A stretch of DNA of 64,000 nt, from NCBI GenBank assembly GCA_018242585.1, contig JAFEBQ010000027.1, forward strand, positions 203,932-267,931. The letters are read 5' to 3'. How positions within the stretch are numbered: the stretch's first letter is position 1; each line of letters starts with the position of its first letter. Both the position numbers and the translations under genes were made by a program. The stretch comes from Planctomycetota bacterium (GTDB lineage Bacteria; Planctomycetota; Planctomycetia; Pirellulales; PNKZ01). The notes beneath the pieces were generated by a model. That model was not told where the DNA came from. It searched no databases and saw only the letters and a program-made list of their open reading frames with translations. Below, one piece after another: positions 17,056-25,841 of the stretch.

Positions 17056-17553
17056 TCAGACCCTATGCGTTATCATCCAAACACAGATAATGCTCGTCGC
17101 GCATACGATACAAGTGCATAGAAACAGAATGCTTTTCCACGACAATCGTTCGAGGCGTGTTAAAAAATCGTCGCCGTGCGGGACATACGCCAATGATTTC
17201 GTCTTTAAGGGCACACTCGTTTGTGAGGTAGTAACGCCGGGGTGCCAAGTGCTCGTTATTGGCTTGGGCATGTCCTTATCGCTGTTTGACGAACCGCCTA
17301 GCGTATCGTCGTAGAGCCCTCGTTCCAGCGGATCAATCAGAATCATACGAGCCCTTAAGACCTCTTCAAGCAACCGCTGGCAGTCATCGGCTTTTGGCCC
17401 GGTCCTAAATTTTGCCAGCTCAGCCGTCTGTCGGCGGACTGCCACTTCAATTGCATCCCCATCATCACAGCCCAACGGCAGCCCCAGCAGCTCGTAATAG
17501 TTGGGACTATCCGAATCTAACCCGAGCAAGGTTGCATATGGGTTTTTGCTCAT
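17056..17553 (-). CDS. J-domain-like membrane-anchored protein, unknown function
   Basis: 165 residues. Residues 1-85 resemble the degenerate J-like module seen in planctomycete proteins: NYYELLGLPLGCDDGDAIEVA, then RQTAELAKFRTG and LLEEVLRARMILIDPLERGLYD (listed in pieces). The HPD tripeptide that a functional DnaJ uses to stimulate DnaK is absent. A single membrane helix lies near the C-terminus (SILFLCTCIVCATSIICVWM, about 140-160) with only a few residues outside. Base composition is visibly more A+T-rich than both neighbours. The whole gene sits between inverted-repeat arms at 16932-17003 and 17676-17740, which suggests it is cargo of a repeat element. No function is assigned. Confidence 0.65.
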   Translation of the reverse strand: MSKNPYATLLGLDSDSPNYYELLGLPLGCDDGDAIEVAVRRQTAELAKFRTGPKADDCQRLLEEVLRARMILIDPLERGLYDDTLGGSSNSDKDMPKPITSTWHPGVTTSQTSVPLKTKSLAYVPHGDDFLTRLERLSWKSILFLCTCIVCATSIICVWMITHRV

Positions 17554-17675
17554 GGCATGATCAATTCATCGTACGAATCAGAAGTCAACAACTGGCCGTG
17601 CGTGTCGAAATGCTATTGGAACATCCTACCTGCTAAACTGACCCGTGAATTGCCCTCGTTGCGCTCGCCGCACGT

Positions 17676-17740
17676 GCTTGGACATTAGTCATTCTCGCAT
17701 CCCCTCCGTGCTTCACTCCGTGTCACCGTGCCTCCGTGGC
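17676..17740. repeat. Right arm of the inverted repeat flanking the J-like gene
   Basis: Reads GCTTGGACATTAGTCATTCT through CACCGTGCCTCCGTGGC, the inverted copy of 16932-17003. It ends 9 bases before the CorA stop codon. Confidence 0.8.
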
Positions 17741-17749
17741 AAGTATTTT

Positions 17750-18883
17750 CTAGTCCAGCCAGCCGCGGCGACGGAACCAGATGACCATTCCCACCACTGT
17801 GGCGATGACGATTGCCCAGAACACTCCGTACATGTACGGGAACGCCAGTTCGGGAATCGCCATGTTCATCCCGTAGACGCCGGTGATGAAGCTGAGCGGA
17901 ATGAAGATCGTGCCCATGATCGTCAGCACTTTCATCACTTCGTTCATCCGCAGCGAAATCGACCCCAGATAGGTCTCGGCCAGGCTGGCGGCGTACTCGC
18001 GGTAAGTTTCGACCAAGTCGATGATCTGGACCAGGTGATCGTACACGTCGCGCAGATAGGTCCGCGATGTGGGCGAGATGCACTCGTGCGGCTCGCGTTC
18101 GAGCATGCCAATCGCTTCGCGCATCGGCCAGGCCGTCCGGCGCAGCGTCAGCAGTTCGCGTTTGATCAAATGGACCTGGTGAATCGTCTCCTGGCTTGGC
18201 TTCTCCAAAACGGCTTCTTCCAGCTCCTCAAGCCGGTCGGAATAGAAATCGAGGATCGGGAACATCTCGTCGACCAGCCGGTCCAACAAAGCATAGAGCA
18301 AGAAGCTGGCGTCGTTCTGGCGCAGGCGCGAACCGGCCGTGGCCAGCCGCTGACGAATCGGCTCCCAGACCTGACTGGGCGACTCCATGAACGTCAACAG
18401 CGTCGAGCGCCCCAAGAACAAACTGACCTGCTCGCTATGCAACTCGTTATCGACACAGCGCAACAGCCGGGCGATGACAAACAGCCGCGGGTGCTGCTCG
18501 TCGGTGCTGGGGTAACCTTCGACCTTGGGACGTTGAACCACGTGCATCACGTCTTCGACCGCCAGCGGATGCAGCTCGTACTTCTCGGCCAGCGCGCGAA
18601 TGACCGTCGGATCGGTCACGCCGTTGACGTTGATCCAACGGACGGCGGTCCACTCGGGTCGGTGGCGCGACAAGAACTCGTCGACATTGGCCGTGATGTG
18701 CTGCTCGCGCACGTCGTGCGGCGCGTAGTCGATGCAGGTGATGCCCGCCTTCTCGGTGGCGGCCAGCTTGGCCAGCTCGTGGGTTTCAATGCCCGGCTCG
18801 CGCCCCGGCAAGCCTAGGTTCAACGACGAGACCGGCTGGGGAATTCGCTGATGCGGAATGCTGTCGGACAAAGGATCGTGCAT
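17750..18883 (-). CDS. corA: CorA-family magnesium/cobalt transporter
   Basis: A 377-residue pentameric divalent-cation channel of the inner membrane. The long cytoplasmic N-terminal domain carries VEDVMHVVQRPKVEGYP and a charged helix around RLEELEEAVLEKPSQE. The two C-terminal membrane helices are preceded by the selectivity motif YGMNMAIPE, with GMN at residues 338-340, followed by a basic end RRRGWLD. The start at 18883 (MHDPLSD) is preferred to a codon 15 residues upstream that has no better ribosome binding site. Magnesium is the usual substrate. Genes on either side are unrelated. Confidence 0.93.
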   Translation of the reverse strand: MHDPLSDSIPHQRIPQPVSSLNLGLPGREPGIETHELAKLAATEKAGITCIDYAPHDVREQHITANVDEFLSRHRPEWTAVRWINVNGVTDPTVIRALAEKYELHPLAVEDVMHVVQRPKVEGYPSTDEQHPRLFVIARLLRCVDNELHSEQVSLFLGRSTLLTFMESPSQVWEPIRQRLATAGSRLRQNDASFLLYALLDRLVDEMFPILDFYSDRLEELEEAVLEKPSQETIHQVHLIKRELLTLRRTAWPMREAIGMLEREPHECISPTSRTYLRDVYDHLVQIIDLVETYREYAASLAETYLGSISLRMNEVMKVLTIMGTIFIPLSFITGVYGMNMAIPELAFPYMYGVFWAIVIATVVGMVIWFRRRGWLD

Positions 18884-19093
18884 CGCGTGGCTCGACGGGC
18901 GCAGGGTGACAAGGCGTGCCTCTCCCACCGATCATACGCCATTCGCGATAGAAACACATCAGAAGAGGGTTTCACCGCGGAGGCGCAGAGTACGCCGAGA
19001 AAGCGCCGGGAAGAAAGGGGCGATTGATTCCTGGCAGGCTGCCGGACTAGAGTGGCGGGCTCTGCCTCCGCGTTGCTTTCCCGAGTCGAACGC

Positions 19094-19960
19094 ATGACCG
19101 AGCATCAAGTCACTTTCCGCCCCACGGTCCTGATTACCGGCACTTCCACCGGAATCGGCGCCGCCTGTGCCACGGCATTGGCCAAGCAAGGGTGGCACGT
19201 GTTTGCCGGGATACGCAAGTTGGCCGATGCCGAGCCGTTGGGCGACCGCACGCCGGGCGCGATCACACCCGTGCTGATCGACGTCACCGACGAAGCATCA
19301 ATCGCGGCGGCGGCTGAAACCGTAGGAGCCGCGACGGCCGAGCGGGGCTTGAACGCCCTGGTGAACAATGCTGGCGTGATTGTGCCAGGGCCGCTTGAGT
19401 TACAATCGACCGCCAGTTTTCGCCGGCAACTCGAAGTGAACGTGCTGGGCGTACACGCCGTGACGGCCGCATGCCTGCCGCTGGTGCGCACAGCGCGAGG
19501 GCGGATTGTATTCATGGGTTCGATTGCCGGGCTGGTGTCGCCGCCGTTGATGGGGGCCTATGCCGCGTCGAAGCACGCGCTGGAAGCGATGGCCGACGCA
19601 CTCAGGATCGAACTTCGACCGTGGGGCATCAAGGTCTCGCTCATCGAGCCGGGCGCGATCAACACGCCCATCTGGGAAAAGTTCGCCAACTCGCTCGACG
19701 ATTTGAATCGCGCCGCCGATCCCGAGGTGCAACGGGCCTACGAGGCGGCGGTTCGTAAAGTCGCCAAACGAGCGCTCCACATGGGGGCCGGCGGCGCGGC
19801 AACCGAGCGCGTGGTACGCGCGGTGATTCACGCGCTGACGGCGCGGCGACCGAAAAGCCGGTATCCGCTGGGACTCGAGACCTGGGCCGCCTGGGGTGGC
19901 GCGCGTCACGTGCCGCCGGCAGTGCTCGATTGGATCCTGCGACGGGCGATGGGGCTGTGA
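19094..19960 (+). CDS. Short-chain dehydrogenase/reductase (SDR)
   Basis: A 288-residue classical SDR. The cofactor motif TGTSTGIG is at residues 15-22, the NNAG motif occurs in LVNNAGVIV, and the catalytic Ser is in VFMGSIAG, with Y156-x-x-x-K160 in AYAASK. After the core, IEPGAINTPIWEK and a helical C-terminal extension resemble the 17-beta-HSD-like or retinol-dehydrogenase-like cytosolic group. The ATG at 19094 was chosen because it begins just before the first beta strand; an in-frame codon at 19052 has no support. It converges with the diguanylate cyclase gene. The substrate is unknown. Confidence 0.88.
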   Translation: MTEHQVTFRPTVLITGTSTGIGAACATALAKQGWHVFAGIRKLADAEPLGDRTPGAITPVLIDVTDEASIAAAAETVGAATAERGLNALVNNAGVIVPGPLELQSTASFRRQLEVNVLGVHAVTAACLPLVRTARGRIVFMGSIAGLVSPPLMGAYAASKHALEAMADALRIELRPWGIKVSLIEPGAINTPIWEKFANSLDDLNRAADPEVQRAYEAAVRKVAKRALHMGAGGAATERVVRAVIHALTARRPKSRYPLGLETWAAWGGARHVPPAVLDWILRRAMGL

Positions 19961-19981
19961 GGCGCCGATCCGTCACGCGTT

Positions 19982-20032
19982 CCAAGCCGGTGGCTTTGCC
20001 ACCGGGATTGGCGGCAGAGCCGCCGGCTTGGG
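19982..20032. terminator. Nested palindromic element between convergent genes
   Basis: Outer arms CCAAGCCGG (19982-19990) and CCGGCTTGG (20023-20031) enclose two further hairpins, GGTGGC-TTT-GCCACC and GGCGGC-AGA-GCCGCC, giving a three-stem fold. It lies between two converging stop codons and may end transcription on both strands, although no T-run follows. It could equally be an intergenic repeat. Confidence 0.45.
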
Positions 20033-20063
20033 TGGATGAGCGATGCACCCTACCAAGAGCCCG

Positions 20064-21512
20064 TTAACCCACGGCCACTGGTTCTTGGTGCTCGACACCG
20101 TTGATGTAAATGCGTCCGCCGCCAAGAGTCCGGGCCTTTTCCAATTCCATCTCGGCGCGCGAGGCAAAGCTGATCGGGTCGTCTTCGGCCCGCAGCAAGG
20201 CCACCCCACAGCTAAACGTCGGCAGCAGATCGGTTCCGACTTCCGGCAACTCGGCTTCGAGGCGCTCGCGCAGTTGGAGGTTCATTGCCAGGGCCTGCTT
20301 GGCGTTGACCTTCGGCATGAGCACGGCGAACTCTTCCCAACCATAGCGGAGGACCGAGTCGGCTTGACGCACCTCGGCGGTCAACGTGGCGGCGATGCGG
20401 AGCAGCAACTGATCGATTTGCACCTGGTCGTGAGCGGCCGTCAGCTTTTCCATATGATCGACAGCCATCAGCATCAGCGCCAGGTCGGAGTTCTTGGCCC
20501 GGGCGGCCGAGAAGGCGCTCTTCAGCTCGTCGACCAGTTGCCGGCGATTGGGCAAGCCGGTCAGCACGTCGATCCGCTTTTCGCTGTCGTTCGTGTCCGA
20601 CGCGGCGTTGACCAGATCGGCTGATTGCCGAGCATCGACCGCGGACGAAACGGCTGTTTCAGCAATGTCCGAGCGGCAACAATTGCGACCCGCTTCCTTG
20701 GCGGCGTACAGCGCCAGGTCGGCCCGGCCGAACAGCTCGCGTGAATTGTCGTTGGGGACAGCCTGGCTATAACCGATGCTAATGGTCACGCGCGTACCAG
20801 CCAACTCGCCGTCAAGCGTCAGTTGCTCGACCGCCTCGCGGGCACGTTCGGCGGCGCGCGCGGCCCGGTCCAGCGCCGTCATCGGCAGCAGAATGGCAAA
20901 CTCCTCGCCACCGTAACGGGCCACCAGATCCATGTCGCGAACAGTCGTCCGCAGGGCCTGGGCCACGCGCTTCAGCACCACGTCGCCGGCGTCGTGGCCG
21001 AATTGATCGTTGATCCGCTTGAAGTGGTCGATGTCGGCCACCAGCAATGAGAACGGGTTGCCCGTCCGCTGCAACTCGGCATAACGCCGGCCGAGCTCGT
21101 CGTTGAACGCGCGGCGATTGGCCAGTTCGGTCGTCACGTCGATCCGGGCCTCGGTGATGTGAATGTCGAGCCGCTCGGCCTGTTCGCGCATCTGCTGCTT
21201 GGCGTCGGCTAGCTTGGTTTGCAGCTTGGTGTTGGCCGAGGCAATGCGCTCGACCACCGCCAGCACGCACATGTTCAGGTCGGCGCCGCTGTCCAAGGTG
21301 TTGAGCTCGCGCGTCAGATCATTCATCGCCGACGAGTGATCGTCCACGTCGTCGGTGACGTTCTGGGCCAGATCGGTCAGCCGGGCCAGCATCGGTTGCA
21401 GTTGCTCAGTGTCGGTCGTACGTCGTTCCTTGAGCCACCAGCCACACGCGATTCCCAGGGCCAATTGGGCCACGGCAATCAGAATCATGATCACGATTTC
21501 AAACGGTCCCAT
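20064..21512 (-). CDS. Membrane-anchored diguanylate cyclase with tandem GGDEF domains, second degenerate
   Basis: 482 residues. One N-terminal membrane helix (about 4-27), then a helical linker (40-125). The first GGDEF domain (about 126-280) has DIDHFKRINDQFGH with metal Asp160 and Asp162, and the active site GGEEF at 201-205. Its RxxD inhibitory site is R192-x-x-D195, five residues before the GGEEF. The second domain (about 312-465) keeps LTGLPNRR but reads GWEEF at 391-395, and the metal Asp equivalent to D160 is Ala350, so it should be inactive. It nevertheless retains RxxD (R382, D385) at the same spacing. The protein probably makes cyclic di-GMP, with the second domain regulatory. ATG at 21512 opens the membrane anchor. 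Confidence 0.9.
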   Translation of the reverse strand: MGPFEIVIMILIAVAQLALGIACGWWLKERRTTDTEQLQPMLARLTDLAQNVTDDVDDHSSAMNDLTRELNTLDSGADLNMCVLAVVERIASANTKLQTKLADAKQQMREQAERLDIHITEARIDVTTELANRRAFNDELGRRYAELQRTGNPFSLLVADIDHFKRINDQFGHDAGDVVLKRVAQALRTTVRDMDLVARYGGEEFAILLPMTALDRAARAAERAREAVEQLTLDGELAGTRVTISIGYSQAVPNDNSRELFGRADLALYAAKEAGRNCCRSDIAETAVSSAVDARQSADLVNAASDTNDSEKRIDVLTGLPNRRQLVDELKSAFSAARAKNSDLALMLMAVDHMEKLTAAHDQVQIDQLLLRIAATLTAEVRQADSVLRYGWEEFAVLMPKVNAKQALAMNLQLRERLEAELPEVGTDLLPTFSCGVALLRAEDDPISFASRAEMELEKARTLGGGRIYINGVEHQEPVAVG

Positions 21513-21879
21513 GACATGCCCTCGATACTGCGCAGGATTCGCTTTGGCCACGCGGGTCGATTCGCGCAAAATGTCTCTCCCAGCATGTAGCTTTTTGTCG
21601 CGAGCTAGGCAAAAACCTGACGCATCAGCCTACCCAATCTGACCGTTTGCCCGATTAGCCAATCGCTGAGCCGGCTATTCGTGGGCACCCGGCCGAATCG
21701 GGCGTTACAACCGGCAGAATCGTCCCGGGGCCGCGTTGGCGGTGTTCTGTCAACTCGCCCCAGCGACCCCCAGATCTCCTGGGTTGCCTGGCCCCCTACA
21801 ATTACTCATGGGAGAAGGGCGATCGGCCTTGGCCGATCGAACACGTCAGGCCGTAACCTTCAACCGTGGGAGTTCGATC
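21513..21879. promoter_or_regulatory. Divergent intergenic region with a 20-base palindrome
   Basis: About 367 bases between divergent genes. CGATCGGCCTTGGCCGATCG (21820-21839) is a perfect inverted repeat of 9-base arms around TT, 41 bases before the small membrane protein start. TACAAT at 21797-21802 could be a -10 box for that gene, without a good -35. GGGAG at 21868-21872 is its ribosome binding site. The rest shows no gene. Confidence 0.4.
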
Positions 21880-22065
21880 ATGAGACCGATTCAGATGGTC
21901 GCCGTGGTGGTATTCGCAATTGTCGCGCTGCTGCAGTTGACGAGGTTCGCCATGGGCTGGGACGTTTCGATCAATGGCGAGATGATCCCGCTCTGGGCCA
22001 GCTTCATCGCTTGCATCGTCGCCGGCACGCTGGCCTTTGGCCTATGGCGCGAAGCGCACCACTAG
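21880..22065 (+). CDS. Small two-helix membrane protein, conserved type
   Basis: 61 residues with two membrane helices: MVAVVVFAIVALLQLTRFAM (about 5-24) and SFIACIVAGTLAFGLWREA (about 41-59). They are joined by a short loop GWDVSINGEMIPLWA. GGGAG lies 7 bases before the ATG. From memory, similar small inner-membrane proteins with a GW...I.G..IPLW loop occur widely in Gram-negative bacteria without a known role. Start codons upstream in the same frame would add a low-complexity extension and are rejected. Confidence 0.65.
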   Translation: MRPIQMVAVVVFAIVALLQLTRFAMGWDVSINGEMIPLWASFIACIVAGTLAFGLWREAHH

Positions 22066-22107
22066 GGTGCGGTGCAATAGTTCCTTTGACGATCCATCAA
22101 GGGGTAG

Positions 22108-22130
22108 CCCCGGTTGCTCGCCAACCGGGG
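22108..22130. terminator. GC hairpin between convergent genes
   Basis: CCCCGGTTG (22108-22116) and CAACCGGGG (22122-22130) pair perfectly around CTCGC. It lies between the small membrane protein and the convergent MFS gene inside a 207-base repeat-like spacer. There is no T-run, so termination is only suggested by position. Confidence 0.4.
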
Positions 22131-22272
22131 CGGGCGCAGCCCGCAAGAGGCGATGGATCTAATCTTGCACGACTCAATCGTGTCAACAAGCATGGACGCC
22201 GGTCGCGCCGCCTCTTGTTGCTGCGCAACACCGATTGCGAGCAATCAGTGCTACCCTCGCGGCGATGGGCAA

Positions 22273-23574
22273 CTAAGCGTTCCCGGCGGCTTCTTCATCG
22301 AGCTTCGCCGCTTCTTCCATCTCGCGCTGCTTGGCTCGTTGAGGATCTAGGCTGAGTCGCCGCAGTTGTGGCGCCGCCAGGGCCGCGCTGGACACGATCA
22401 GCAACGTGATCACGCCGCCCATCCAGACCGCACGCTCGGTGCCGAGCCACTTGGCGGCCATGCCGCTCTCGAACGCCCCCAGTTCATTCGACGCGCCGAT
22501 GAAGACCATGCTGACGGCGGCGATGCGCCCGCGCATTGGCTCGGGCGAGAGCAGTCGCATGATCGAGCGGCGGATCACGACGCTGACGCCATCGAACACG
22601 CCGCTGAAGAACAACGCGACGAGCGACAAGTAAAATGACTTTGATAGTGCGAACACGATCATCGTGACACCGAACGCTCCCACGGCCAGAAAGATGTTCC
22701 GCCCGGCATGCTTTACCGGCGGGTGGCGCGCGCACCAGAGCGTGGTCAACAAGGCCCCCAACGTCGGCGCCGCTCCCATCTCGCCCAGTCGCCCTTCGCC
22801 AACTTGTAAGACGTCCTTGGCAAACACCGGCAACAGCGCGATCGCCCCGCCAAACAGCACGGCAAACAAATCGAGCGCCATCGAGCCCAACAGCACCTGG
22901 TCGCGCCACACATAACGAACGCCCAAGGCGACGCTTTGCCAGACCGATTCCCCCTCGGGCGCAACGGGAATCGGCTTCGGCGCGATTCCCGTAATGGCCA
23001 AGAAAGCGATTGCGTACAATGCCGCGATCGACGCGTAGGTTACGCCGCCGCCCCACGTGGCGTACATCCACGGGCCGACCAACGGCCCGATCACTGCGGC
23101 CGTGGTCCAACAACTGGCCATGAGCGTCGAAGAATTGACCAGCCAGTTGAAGGGGACTACTTGCGCTTCGAGCGCCGAGGCCGCCGGCTCGGCAAACCCG
23201 CGCGCCACGCCGGCCACGAATGCCACGGCGAAGATCAACGGCAACTCGGCCTGCTCGTAGCCGGTAAATTCACTGGCCGAAAGCAGCGCGGCGCAGGCGA
23301 TCAGCAGGGGCAAAGTAATCAACAATATCCGCCGCCGGTCGTGACGATCGGCCACATGACCGCCGAACAACGACAACGGCAGCGCCGGAATCGCCTCGAC
23401 AAGCCCCAAGAACCCCAACGCGCCAGGGTCGCCCGTCCGCGCGTAAAGCCGGTAGCCAAGCACCAGGATCAGCGCCCGGCCCGCCATCGTCGCGCAACCC
23501 GTGGCCGCGAACAGATAGCGAAAATCGCGCCAGCGAAAGGCCCCCAGCGCGGAATAGCGTTCTTGATCGCTCAA
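22273..23574 (-). CDS. MFS transporter, EntS-like exporter branch
   Basis: 433 residues with about 12 hydrophobic helices. The loop between helices 2 and 3 carries the MFS motif A as GGHVADRHDRRRI. Substrings such as FRYLFAATGCATMAGRALILV near the start and SGVFDGVSVVIRRSIMRLLSP near residue 330 match the MFS_3 branch, in which EntS exports enterobactin and related members export macrolides or other small molecules. A charged C-terminal tail (REMEEAAKLDEEAAG) is cytoplasmic. It is followed on the same strand, in reverse order, by the CocE-like gene 55 bases upstream. The substrate is unknown. Confidence 0.85.
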   Translation of the reverse strand: MSDQERYSALGAFRWRDFRYLFAATGCATMAGRALILVLGYRLYARTGDPGALGFLGLVEAIPALPLSLFGGHVADRHDRRRILLITLPLLIACAALLSASEFTGYEQAELPLIFAVAFVAGVARGFAEPAASALEAQVVPFNWLVNSSTLMASCWTTAAVIGPLVGPWMYATWGGGVTYASIAALYAIAFLAITGIAPKPIPVAPEGESVWQSVALGVRYVWRDQVLLGSMALDLFAVLFGGAIALLPVFAKDVLQVGEGRLGEMGAAPTLGALLTTLWCARHPPVKHAGRNIFLAVGAFGVTMIVFALSKSFYLSLVALFFSGVFDGVSVVIRRSIMRLLSPEPMRGRIAAVSMVFIGASNELGAFESGMAAKWLGTERAVWMGGVITLLIVSSAALAAPQLRRLSLDPQRAKQREMEEAAKLDEEAAGNA

Positions 23575-23629
23575 CGAAGCGGCTCTCTCTGAAATCCTGT
23601 CGGCCCGCGGCTGACGGCAATGCGCGCGG

Positions 23630-25522
23630 CTAGTTCGACTCGACCACCGGCAACACGATGTGCGACGGCTCGGCCCGATTGTGATGCACCCGGTTCATCG
23701 CCTCGATCAGGCTCCGTTGTTCATTCAGCGGCTCGCCAGTATTTGGGTTCACGTCGAAGCGAGGATAATTGCTGCTCGAAACGTCGACGCGAATCCGATG
23801 CCCCTTCTTGAACACGTTCGAGGTGGGATAAAGCCGAATCGTGATCGGATAAACCTCCAGACGCCGCAGCGGAGCCGTGCTCTCTTCGCGTAGTGAATCG
23901 CGAAACCGCATCCGCAGAATCCCGTCGACGATGTTCAAGTCAAAGCCGCCAGGAAAGTCCTCGCTGGGCGGATAAACGTCGATCAGCTTGGCCGTGAAGT
24001 CAGTATCGAAGACCGTCGAGCTGACCCAGAGTTTCACTTCCAGCTCGCCGGTGACTTCCACGTCTTGTTCCAGCGGCTCGGTCTGAAACACCAGCACATC
24101 GTTGCGCGCCGACAGGGGAATCGGCTCCTGGAAGTTCCAGACGTGCTTGCCGCCGCGCTGGTCCCAGCCCCCTTGCAGCATAATGCCGTCACCCGAGCTG
24201 ATGTTGCCGCCGATCGTCGGCACCGGGTTCTTGGGGTCGAATAAAAACGACGTCGCGCCCCCGTTGCCGCGCGGCGCCGAGGTGGAAAGCTTTCCCTCGG
24301 GCTGTAAGAAGTAGTTCACCGGCTTGGCGCGCTTGAGCGGCCAGTCTTCCTCGTCGCGCCACGAGCCACCGTGATTCAAACGGCCATCGTCCGTCTTCTT
24401 GCCGTCGCCGGTCCCCATCACGAAAACGCGCACCCGGCTGCGAAATGGCTCGTCGCGGCCGACGCTGTTCTCGACGCCTTTCAACCAATGATCGTACCAG
24501 GCGAGTCGCCAGGCCAACGGGTCGGCAATGGCCGCCTCGCGACCAAAGCTGACTTGTCCGTGGGCCGAAGCACCTTGCTGGCCATGAATCCAGGGGCCCA
24601 TGATCAAGTAGACCGGGCTCTTCAATTGCTTGCTTAGCACGCGGTAGTTCGACGTGGTGTTGGCCGCCCAGGAATCATACCAGCCGCCCACCAGGTAGAC
24701 GGGCATGTCCTTGTAACGGGCCGAGAAGTCGGTGATGTTCACATGCCGCCAGAAGGCGCCGTTCTCGCCATTGCGCATGGCCTGAATCAGCCAATCTTCA
24801 TACTCCGGCGCCAGCTTGAGCGGTGTGGTACCGTAACGCAGCGGCAACTGCTGCAGATAGTCGTGGCGATGCTCGGCCATCTCCTTCAAGGCCGCCGCCG
24901 TGCCAGGATCCTTGGCGGCCCGGCTACCGCGTCCGGCGTTCAGCATGATCCAATTCCAGAACCGCAACTCAAACGCGCCGGAATTGCGCATGCTGGCGTA
25001 GCCCATGTTCGAGACCGCGTCGACCGGGATCACGGTGACCAACTCGGGACACTTTTCCAGCGCCAGCGCGTGCTGGGTGCCGCCGACGTACGAGGTGCCG
25101 AGCATGCCCAGCTTGCCGTTGGACCACGGTTGCTTGCCAATCCAAGCGGCCGCGTCCACGCCGTCGGGGCCGTCGTCATTCAGAAGTCGCCACACGCCTT
25201 CCGAGCGGTAACGCCCGCGCGTGTCCTGGACCACGACGTTGTAGCCGTGCCGAGCGAAGTAGCGACCTTCGCTGCTGCTCAACGGCTTGTCCCCCTTGCC
25301 ATAAGGCGTGCGAATCAGGATCGTCGGCAACTTTTCATCGACAGGTTTGCCAGCCTTGGCCGGCCGATAGACATCGGTTGCCAATCGCACGCCGTCACGC
25401 ATCGGCACCATCACGCTGGCTTCAAAGGCGATGTCGTCATCGGCTTCGGCCGCGTAAATCGTCGGAGCGATGGCCACGACCACCGCAAAGGTAAATACAA
25501 ACCGCTTCAAAATCGCGTTCAT
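23630..25522 (-). CDS. CocE/NonD-family hydrolase (X-Pro dipeptidyl-peptidase S15-like), exported
   Basis: 630 residues, normal length for the family. Signal peptide: MNAILKRFVFTFAVVVAIAP...A, about 24 residues. The alpha/beta hydrolase core has PTILIRTPYGKG, VVVQDTRGRYRSEG and the nucleophile elbow GTSYVGG (Ser144). A helical cap follows, then MGPWIHGQQG and the C-terminal jelly-roll domain with VTGELEVKLWVSSTVFDTDF and HRIRVDVSSSNYPRFD (in pieces). Such enzymes cleave esters, acyl groups or N-terminal peptides; cocaine esterase and glutaryl-7-ACA acylase are relatives. The substrate here is unknown. The MFS gene lies 55 bases downstream on the same strand and may be co-transcribed. Confidence 0.88.
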   Translation of the reverse strand: MNAILKRFVFTFAVVVAIAPTIYAAEADDDIAFEASVMVPMRDGVRLATDVYRPAKAGKPVDEKLPTILIRTPYGKGDKPLSSSEGRYFARHGYNVVVQDTRGRYRSEGVWRLLNDDGPDGVDAAAWIGKQPWSNGKLGMLGTSYVGGTQHALALEKCPELVTVIPVDAVSNMGYASMRNSGAFELRFWNWIMLNAGRGSRAAKDPGTAAALKEMAEHRHDYLQQLPLRYGTTPLKLAPEYEDWLIQAMRNGENGAFWRHVNITDFSARYKDMPVYLVGGWYDSWAANTTSNYRVLSKQLKSPVYLIMGPWIHGQQGASAHGQVSFGREAAIADPLAWRLAWYDHWLKGVENSVGRDEPFRSRVRVFVMGTGDGKKTDDGRLNHGGSWRDEEDWPLKRAKPVNYFLQPEGKLSTSAPRGNGGATSFLFDPKNPVPTIGGNISSGDGIMLQGGWDQRGGKHVWNFQEPIPLSARNDVLVFQTEPLEQDVEVTGELEVKLWVSSTVFDTDFTAKLIDVYPPSEDFPGGFDLNIVDGILRMRFRDSLREESTAPLRRLEVYPITIRLYPTSNVFKKGHRIRVDVSSSNYPRFDVNPNTGEPLNEQRSLIEAMNRVHHNRAEPSHIVLPVVESN

Positions 25523-25841
25523 CAGGAACCTCGTATCAAGGGGCGGCGACTCACGCGAGTCAATCTACTCGGCCTCGGTCGCCCACGCCACCGTCACGCC
25601 GACCGATGGATGGCCCGGCCGCTTGCGGCCGAGTCGCGGCAGCGACGGGAAAGATCAACGATCATCCCCAAGTAGCTAAAAGAAGATGTGTGCCGGTTCT
25701 CTTTCTTGTTGCTTGCGCAACACGGCCGACAAGCGGCCGTGCCACCCGAAGCGCGATAGTCTCCCCATTTGACGCCTCGACGCCAGGTTGCGACAATTGA
25801 ATTCACTTTATTGAGCCGTGGCGTCTGGCGAGGACTGATTG
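25523..25841. repeat. Divergent intergenic region with several GC hairpins
   Basis: About 319 bases without a gene between divergent starts. It contains CGGCCGC-TT-GCGGCCG (25616-25631), GTTGC-TTGC-GCAAC (25709-25722) and CACGGCCG-ACAAG-CGGCCGTG (25721-25741). The first and third share the CGGCCG word and flank a less structured middle, so they may be the arms of one element. AGGA at 25831-25834 is the ribosome binding site of the PPC protein. Confidence 0.5.

Noticed and set aside
16932-17740. Composite transposon
   Set aside because: The arms are too short to encode a transposase and no transposase lies between them; a non-autonomous element is the most that can be said.
24743-25675. 310-codon plus-strand frame over the CocE-like gene
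   Set aside because: Antisense shadow; the minus-strand gene has a signal peptide and the Ser144 motif.
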